A DNA stretch of 10,230 bases from Candidatus Omnitrophota bacterium (GTDB lineage: Bacteria; Omnitrophota; 4484-213). The number at the start of each line of letters is the position of its first letter. Positions within the stretch are counted from its first letter, which is position 1. The position numbers and the translations under genes are program-made. This document shows, piece by piece, positions 6,085-10,230 of this stretch. The stretch is taken from NCBI GenBank assembly GCA_030639955.1, contig DAOWKH010000032.1, forward strand, positions 1 to 10,230. Reading direction: 5' to 3'. The notes beneath the pieces were generated by a model. The model saw only the letters and a list, made by a program, of their open reading frames with translations. It did not search any database and had not been told where the DNA came from.

Positions 6085-7921
6085 AAAATCTTTTCCCCTT
6101 GCTGAGGTTTTAGATTGGCTAAAATATCAAAAAACCTTTGTGCTTTTGGAAACGACAAGAAATGACCCTCAGAATTATCTCTCCTATATTTTTACTGACC
6201 CGCTAAATGTTATTACCTGCTATAAACCCGCCGAGATAAGAAATGCCTTTGGACAGCTCGAGACCTATCTGAATTCTAATTATTATGCCGCCGGTTTTTT
6301 TTCTTATGAAATGGGCTATGGTTTTGAAAATTTATATAAAGTAAGAAAATCTTATAAGTCCCCCTTAATCTGGTTAGGCATTTTTAAATCGGCAATTGTC
6401 TTTGACCATCAGACAAATAAGTTTTCAGATAATAACCATCCGCCCTTAAAAAAAATCAAACAGCAATCCAAGTATCAAATAAGCAATCTAAGATTAAACA
6501 TTAGCCAGAGGTCGTATATTAATTCTATAAAGGAAATCAGAAAATTGCTCAGGCAAGGTGACACCTACGAAGTGAACTATACAATGAAATACAAATTTGA
6601 TTTTGGGGGTTCGCCCTATAAGTTATATCAGGATTTACGCAATAGCCAGTCGGTTGCCTACAGCGCCTTTATAAAGACAGAGGATTTTAAGATTCTTTCT
6701 TTTTCACCGGAGTTGTTTTTTAGAAAGAAGGACAGAGATATTCAAACCAGACCAATGAAGGGAACTATTAGGCGGGGGAGAGATTTAAACGAGGATAGCT
6801 TAAAGAAAGATAGATTGAAGTACGATGAGAAGAATAACGCCGAGAATCTGATGATTGTAGATTTATTTAGAAATGACTTAGGAAGAGTTTCAGAAACAAA
6901 CAGCGTGAAGGTGGAAGACATATTTTGTGTAGAGAAATACGAAACCCTTTTTCAGATGACCTCCACAGTAAAGAGTATTTTAAAGGACGATGTCAGGTTT
7001 TATGAGTTGTTTAGGATGCTTTTTCCTTCCGGTTCGGTAACCGGCGCCCCCAAGATTCGCACAATGCAGATTATAAAGGAGATTGAAAAAGAAGAACGAG
7101 GTGTTTACACCGGAGCAATCGGGTTATTCAAGCCAGATGCAGAGGCAGTATTCAATGTCGCAATCCGCACCATTTTACTTGAAGGAAAAAAAGGCGAGAT
7201 GGGCGTAGGCAGTGGGATTGTCTACGATTCTGAACCAGAACAGGAATATAAAGAGTGTTTGTTAAAAGCCAATTTTTTGACTAGTCCCCAGAAAGAGTTT
7301 CAATTGATTGAAACGATGCTTTGGTCAAAAAGATTTTTTTTCCTTTTAAACTCTCATCTAAAACGTTTAAAAGAATCAGCAGAATACTTTGATTTCTGCT
7401 ATGATGAAAATTATCTAAAGAAAGCCCTTTTGCGGATAAAAAAGAGGTTTAAGCCAAATTTTTCTTATCGCGTTCGGGTCTTGCTTTTTAAGAATGGGGA
7501 TATCTCCATAACCTATCGTTGCCAAAAAAAGAAAAATACTTATCGTGCATTTATTGCTATTTCTGAGCAGAAAACAAACTCCCGGGATATTTTTTTACAT
7601 CACAAAACTACCCAGCGTCGGCTATACGATAATGAATATAAAAAATATAGAAAATCAGGCTATTATGATGTCCTTTTTAGAAACGAGAGAGATGAAATAA
7701 CCGAGGGAGCAATCTCTAATATTTTTATCAAAGCAAAAGGGAAATACTATACTCCACCGCTTAGTTGCGGGCTTTTGAACGGCGCCTATCGGAGATATCT
7801 TTTAGACAAAAAAAGAAATGTTCAGGAGAAGGTATTGACTTTAAAAGATATTCAGAATGCCGATGAAATATATCTTGTTAATTCTGTCCGAGGTATGATG
7901 AGGGTTTACCCTGTTAAATAA
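6065..7921 (+). CDS. pabBC: Fused aminodeoxychorismate synthase component I / aminodeoxychorismate lyase
   Basis: This 618-residue fusion should make p-aminobenzoate from chorismate. The PabB part (about 1-405) has the N-terminal TrpE-like region, GDTYEVNYT (166-173), SFSPELFF (212-219), PMKGTIRRG (230-238, with the Lys typical of PabB), ENLMIVDLFRNDLGRV (260-275), and PSGSVTGAPKIRTM (321-334). The PabC part (about 413-618) is a fold-IV PLP enzyme with LNSHLKRL (428-435), HKTTQRRLY with PLP lysine 514, EGAISNIF (547-554) and NSVRGMMRV near the end. No PabA glutaminase domain is present, so ammonia must come from a PabA encoded elsewhere or from free ammonia. It overlaps folP at its start. The stop codon lies within an elaborate inverted repeat. 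A diverged heptamer-like stretch encodes IKQQSKYQISN (131-141) in the linker of PabB. Confidence 0.92.
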   Translation: MYFPCPEKSFPLAEVLDWLKYQKTFVLLETTRNDPQNYLSYIFTDPLNVITCYKPAEIRNAFGQLETYLNSNYYAAGFFSYEMGYGFENLYKVRKSYKSPLIWLGIFKSAIVFDHQTNKFSDNNHPPLKKIKQQSKYQISNLRLNISQRSYINSIKEIRKLLRQGDTYEVNYTMKYKFDFGGSPYKLYQDLRNSQSVAYSAFIKTEDFKILSFSPELFFRKKDRDIQTRPMKGTIRRGRDLNEDSLKKDRLKYDEKNNAENLMIVDLFRNDLGRVSETNSVKVEDIFCVEKYETLFQMTSTVKSILKDDVRFYELFRMLFPSGSVTGAPKIRTMQIIKEIEKEERGVYTGAIGLFKPDAEAVFNVAIRTILLEGKKGEMGVGSGIVYDSEPEQEYKECLLKANFLTSPQKEFQLIETMLWSKRFFFLLNSHLKRLKESAEYFDFCYDENYLKKALLRIKKRFKPNFSYRVRVLLFKNGDISITYRCQKKKNTYRAFIAISEQKTNSRDIFLHHKTTQRRLYDNEYKKYRKSGYYDVLFRNERDEITEGAISNIFIKAKGKYYTPPLSCGLLNGAYRRYLLDKKRNVQEKVLTLKDIQNADEIYLVNSVRGMMRVYPVK

Positions 7922-7964
7922 TTTCGCTGAAAGCGAAATTCCGCCATAGGCGGATTTAACAGGG
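7909..7964 (+). repeat. Three-way-junction inverted repeat spanning the pabBC stop codon
   Basis: An 11-bp outer stem, CCCTGTTAAAT (7909-7919) with ATTTAACAGGG (7954-7964), encloses two hairpins: AATTTCGCT/AGCGAAATT (7920-7928, 7932-7940, loop GAA) and CCGCC/GGCGG (7941-7945, 7949-7953, loop ATA). Every base except the two 3-nt loops is paired, with no unpaired base at the junction. It supplies the TAA of pabBC (7919-7921) and its right arm contains AGGG, a possible SD for the next gene. No T run follows, so a simple terminator is unlikely. Confidence 0.85.
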
Positions 7965-7973
7965 TGGAGATTG

Positions 7974-8702
7974 ATGAAAGAGCCAAGATTAGTAGAGATT
8001 GAAGACGCCCAGAGGGTTATCTTTGTTGGCGATACGCACGGGGATTTAGAGGCATCGCGAAAGGTGGTCCGAGATTATCTGAAGCCGGGCAATGTGCTGA
8101 TTTTTTTAGGGGATTATGTTGACCGCGGGTTTTTCTCTAAAGAAAATCTGGATTTTTTATTGAAGACCAAGGTTGACAATCCCTCTCAGATTTATCTCTT
8201 GCAGGGAAATCACGAGGGGCATCGCATATTAGAACTCTCTCCTGCTGATTTTTGGGAAGGGTTAGACAGCAAGTCGTACAACCTTTATGCCTCCATAGTG
8301 GAGAAATTTTCTTTAGTGGCAGTAACCAAAGATATTATAGCTTTACATGGAGTTTTACCCGATGTTGAAAATTTAGAAGAAATAAGTCAGATAGAATTGG
8401 GAAGTGAGAAGTGGGAACAGATAACCTGGGGCGATTTTACCGAGAGGGAAGGAGAGCAATTGGCTTTTATCTCTGCTGGACGACCCTTATTTGGCCGGAA
8501 TTGGTTTTTAAGAATAATGAATAAATTGGACAAGAAGGTTTTGATAAGGTCGCACCAACCCCGCGCTCCCCAGTTTATGTTTAACAATAAATGCCTGACA
8601 ATTTTTACCTCTTCGGCCTATGGCCGAGAGAGGACAATCGCCATTGCTGATTTAAATAAGCCCTTAAAAGACGCTCGGGACTTGGAGATTAAAGTGATTT
8701 AA
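7974..8702 (+). CDS. PPP-family metallophosphatase (Ser/Thr phosphatase-like)
   Basis: The 242-residue protein has the metal-binding signature of calcineurin-like phosphatases of the PPP type: GDTHGD (19-24), GDYVDRG (46-52), GNHE (78-81), LHG with His 125, and RSHQ (192-195), followed by IFTSSAYG, which resembles the PPP FSAPNY-like segment. It probably hydrolyses phosphoesters with a two-metal centre. Whether the substrate is phosphoprotein, nucleotide or another compound cannot be read from sequence. The product appears cytosolic, without signal peptide. ATG 7974 is preferred over the adjacent TTG 7971 because AGGG (7961-7964) is then about 9 nt upstream. That places its ribosome-binding region in the right arm of the inverted repeat. 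Confidence 0.88.
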   Translation: MKEPRLVEIEDAQRVIFVGDTHGDLEASRKVVRDYLKPGNVLIFLGDYVDRGFFSKENLDFLLKTKVDNPSQIYLLQGNHEGHRILELSPADFWEGLDSKSYNLYASIVEKFSLVAVTKDIIALHGVLPDVENLEEISQIELGSEKWEQITWGDFTEREGEQLAFISAGRPLFGRNWFLRIMNKLDKKVLIRSHQPRAPQFMFNNKCLTIFTSSAYGRERTIAIADLNKPLKDARDLEIKVI

Positions 8703-8865
8703 GGAATGAAAGGCCCCGTTGATAGTTTATCTTTTTAAAATTTTTCTTGATAGAAATGCAAAAATAGTTATACTATAATTGTAAGTATTGCATAAATGGT
8801 AAGATAAATTTTCGCAGCCTATTTTTTAAAAGTATCGATACTATTGATAATTCATCAGTGATAAT
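8703..8865 (+). other. Intergenic region before pyrF
   Basis: This is the largest gap in the housekeeping cluster (163 bp, AT-rich). It contains a possible promoter (8747-8774) and a perfect 12-bp palindrome, AGTATCGATACT (8831-8842), 23 nt before pyrF. I see no stem-T-run terminator for the upstream operon and no RNA gene. Confidence 0.6.
8747..8774 (+). promoter_or_regulatory. Probable sigma-70-type promoter for pyrF-pyrE
   Basis: TTGATA (8747-8752, 5 of 6 to TTGACA) is followed after 16 nt by TATACT (8769-8774, 5 of 6 to TATAAT). A TATAAT at 8774-8779 is also present, but its spacing to this -35 is too long. Transcription would start near 8781, leaving a leader of about 85 nt that includes the AGTATCGATACT palindrome, a candidate operator. 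Confidence 0.45.
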
Positions 8866-9651
8866 ATGAAAAACAAACTTATTGTCAGTTTAGATGTGCC
8901 GGATTTAAGGACAGCCGAGAGATTGATTGATGAACTCTCGCCCTTGGTAGAAATATTTAAGATAGGCAGCCAACTGTTCACTGCCACCGGCCCCAAGATT
9001 ATTGATTTAATTCACAAGAAAGAAAGAAAGGTCTTTTTGGATTTGAAGTTTTACGATATCCCCAATACAGTAAGTGAGGCAGCGCGAGCGGTAACGAGAT
9101 TAGGGGTATTTATGTTTAATGTGCATAGTACAGGTGGCTCCGAGATGATGCAGGCGGCGGCAGAGGCAGCCGGCGAGGAAGCGGAAAAATTAAAAGTTAA
9201 AAAACCGCTTATTTTAGGGGTTACCCTACTTACCAGTTTTAATCAACAAATGCTGGCAGAAATGTGTGTAAGGAAACAGATAGATGATTATGTTTTATAT
9301 TTAGCCCAGCAGGCAAAAAAAGCCGGTTTAGAGGGTATAGTTGCTTCTGCCAAGGAATTGAGATTTTTGCGGGAGAATCTGGGGGAGAGTTTTATAATGG
9401 TTGTGCCGGGAATAAGATTGCAAATGGCCCGCCTAGCCGAGTCGGCGAGGCTGGCAAATAGCAAATGGCAAATGGCAAGCCAAAGAATGAATGGAAAAGA
9501 TGACCAAAAGAGGGTATCTACGCCGGCAGAAGCGATAAATAACGGAGCGGATTATATTGTTGTAGGCAGGCCGATTATTGCGGCTAAATCTCCTACCGAA
9601 GCGGCCAAGCAAATAATCGGACACCTCGGGGGACACCTCGCAGGTGTATGA
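8866..9651 (+). CDS. pyrF: Orotidine 5'-phosphate decarboxylase
   Basis: PyrF decarboxylates OMP to UMP, the last step of the pathway. The 261-residue protein shows VSLDVPD (7-13, Asp 10), FKIG (31-34, Lys 32), the catalytic DLKFYDIPNT (59-68, Asp 59, Lys 61, Asp 64), HSTGG (87-91), LGVTLLTS (117-124), VVPGIR (179-184) and YIVVGRPI (230-237, phosphate-binding Arg 235). Catalytic residues are intact. Between PGIR and DDQKRVSTP, where the phosphate-gripper loop lies, about 25 residues are inserted by a repeat element (9422-9476). The C-terminal IGHLGGHLAGV is encoded by another repeat overlapping the stop. ATG 8866 gives the standard N terminus. pyrE follows after 49 bases. Confidence 0.94.
   Translation: MKNKLIVSLDVPDLRTAERLIDELSPLVEIFKIGSQLFTATGPKIIDLIHKKERKVFLDLKFYDIPNTVSEAARAVTRLGVFMFNVHSTGGSEMMQAAAEAAGEEAEKLKVKKPLILGVTLLTSFNQQMLAEMCVRKQIDDYVLYLAQQAKKAGLEGIVASAKELRFLRENLGESFIMVVPGIRLQMARLAESARLANSKWQMASQRMNGKDDQKRVSTPAEAINNGADYIVVGRPIIAAKSPTEAAKQIIGHLGGHLAGV
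9422..9476 (+). repeat. Heptad-flanked palindromic element inserted in pyrF
   Basis: One AAATGGC heptamer (9422-9428) precedes a 27-bp core (9429-9455). AAATAGC, AAATGGC and AAATGGC follow it. The core folds with GCCT (9431-9434) to AGGC (9448-9451) and GCCG (9436-9439) to CGGC (9443-9446), loop AGT. It is the reverse complement of the pyrK core at 24 of 27 positions, and its heptamer AAATGGC is the reverse complement of GCCATTT in pyrK, so this is the same element in the opposite orientation. It is read in frame as QMARLAESARLANSKWQM. Confidence 0.85.
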
Positions 9652-9673
9652 AACTTCTCTCACCTGCGAGGTG
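9634..9673 (+). repeat. Perfect 13-bp inverted repeat at the pyrF-pyrE junction
   Basis: CACCTCGCAGGTG (9634-9646) and CACCTGCGAGGTG (9661-9673) are exact reverse complements separated by 14 nt that include the pyrF stop. Each arm is itself a small hairpin (CACCT/AGGTG), so one long or two short stems can form. The region also has a direct repeat of GGACACCTCG (from 9619-9620 and 9631) and several GGTGAAGAA-like repeats downstream. The right arm ends in GAGGTG, a possible ribosome-binding sequence. Confidence 0.85.
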
Positions 9674-9700
9674 GGAAAGGTGAAGAAAGAGGTGAAGAAG

Positions 9701-10230
9701 GTGAACGAAAAAGAGATTTTACAAATTTTCCAGAAATGCGGAGCTTTATTGAAAGGACATTTCGAACTCTCCTCGGGGTTGCATAGCGAGAAGTATTTAC
9801 AATGCGCCCTAATTTTGCAGTATCCTCACTATGCCTCTTTATTGGGCGAGGCGCTCGCCAAAAAGTTCTTTTCCCAAAGGCCTACCGGGCAAAAAATAGA
9901 TGTAGTTGTCGGACCGGCTTTGGGAGGAATAATCATTACCTACGAAGTAGCCAGGTTTCTTAATGTGCGGGCTTTATTTGCTGAACGCCAACAGGGAAAA
10001 ATGCTCTTACGGCGCGGATTTGAGATTAATAAAGGAGAAAAAGTTTTAGTAATTGAGGATGTAATTACTACTGCTAAATCAATAAAAGAGGTCATTAATT
10101 TAGTGAAAGAAAAGGGAGGAGAAGTAGTAAATATCGGAGCGATTGTTGACCGCACTGATAAAGACATCAGTTGGCTTCCAGAATTTCTCCAGTATGATTT
10201 TTTGCTCAAACTGGATATAAAAACCTTTTC
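9701..10230 (+). CDS. pyrE: Orotate phosphoribosyltransferase (3' end outside window)
   Basis: PyrE joins orotate to PRPP, giving OMP for the PyrF encoded just upstream. The 176 visible residues show KCGALLKGHFELSSGLHSEKYLQ (12-34), VVVGPALGG (68-76), AERQQGKMLLRRGF (94-107) and the PRPP-loop region VLVIEDVITT (115-124). This resembles the Thermus-type PyrE family. The frame is still open at the window end. GTG 9701 is chosen because VNEKEILQIF matches the usual N terminus and AGAGGTG (9687-9693) lies at proper spacing. GTG codons at 9671, 9680 and 9692 are in frame alternatives. The loop usually reading TTGGS is TTAKS here. Residues 58-65 (FSQRPTGQ) look like a small insertion. Confidence 0.9.
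   Translation, partial: MNEKEILQIFQKCGALLKGHFELSSGLHSEKYLQCALILQYPHYASLLGEALAKKFFSQRPTGQKIDVVVGPALGGIIITYEVARFLNVRALFAERQQGKMLLRRGFEINKGEKVLVIEDVITTAKSIKEVINLVKEKGGEVVNIGAIVDRTDKDISWLPEFLQYDFLLKLDIKTF

Noticed and set aside
6453..6490. Further heptamer array in pabBC (AAATCAA followed by related units)
   Set aside because: Only the first unit matches well. The rest is too diverged to call, although AGCAATC occurs twice and the place is a linker.
8611..8630. Hairpin TCGGCC-TAT-GGCCGA in the phosphatase gene as another inserted element
   Set aside because: It encodes SSAYGRE, which lies in a conserved region of PPP phosphatases, and there are no flanking heptamers, so it is probably coding coincidence.

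Overview
The window is densely coded, entirely on the + strand, at moderate-to-low GC. It falls into two parts of different character. Positions 1 to about 1,900 look like the end of an integron cassette array. The rest is a chromosomal housekeeping cluster for DNA repair, pyrimidine synthesis and folate synthesis. The gene set is bacterial: MutM, class 1B PyrD with PyrK, FolP, a fused PabB-PabC and Thermus-type PyrE. The tight packing and the many short palindromic or heptameric repeats inside genes remind me of uncultured candidate-phylum bacteria such as Omnitrophota. That placement is a guess from gene order and repeat style, and nothing here proves it.

Accessory part (1-1898). A 21-codon tail of an upstream gene overlaps a complete D12-class adenine-N6 DNA methyltransferase. 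A 61-bp site follows (1197-1257) with GCCTAAC and GTTAGAT ends and an imperfect, bulged hairpin between them, the architecture of an integron attC. Next comes an ORF6N-domain gene that starts 5 nt inside its putative cassette. A second, related site (1827-1898) has an ATCTAAC end that is the exact reverse complement of the GTTAGAT at the front of the same cassette, as expected for an integron cassette. Its far end is degenerate, so it probably marks the array boundary. No integrase gene is in the window.

Housekeeping part (1,940-10,230). A possible promoter at 1944 precedes mutM, pyrK, a YacP-like NYN-domain gene, pyrD, folP, a pabB-pabC fusion and a PPP-type phosphatase. Most junctions overlap or are only a few bases apart. 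PyrK and PyrD together form the NAD-linked dihydroorotate dehydrogenase. PabBC makes p-aminobenzoate, which FolP condenses to dihydropteroate. A 163-bp gap with a possible promoter precedes pyrF and pyrE (cut by the window end), which complete UMP synthesis from orotate.

The most unusual signal is a set of short repeats inserted in frame into these genes. PyrK, PyrD and PyrF each carry a roughly 55-62 bp element made of a palindromic core flanked by tandem heptamers, translated as 20-26 extra residues. The PyrK and PyrF cores match on opposite strands at 24 of 27 positions, and two of the three differences are a compensatory A-T to G-C change that preserves the hairpin. PyrK also carries three further arrays of exactly four heptamers. 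A perfectly contiguous three-way-junction inverted repeat covers the pabBC stop codon, and a 13-bp perfect inverted repeat covers the pyrF stop and pyrE leader. I read these as a family of small palindromic, heptad-associated elements that tolerate insertion into coding sequence.
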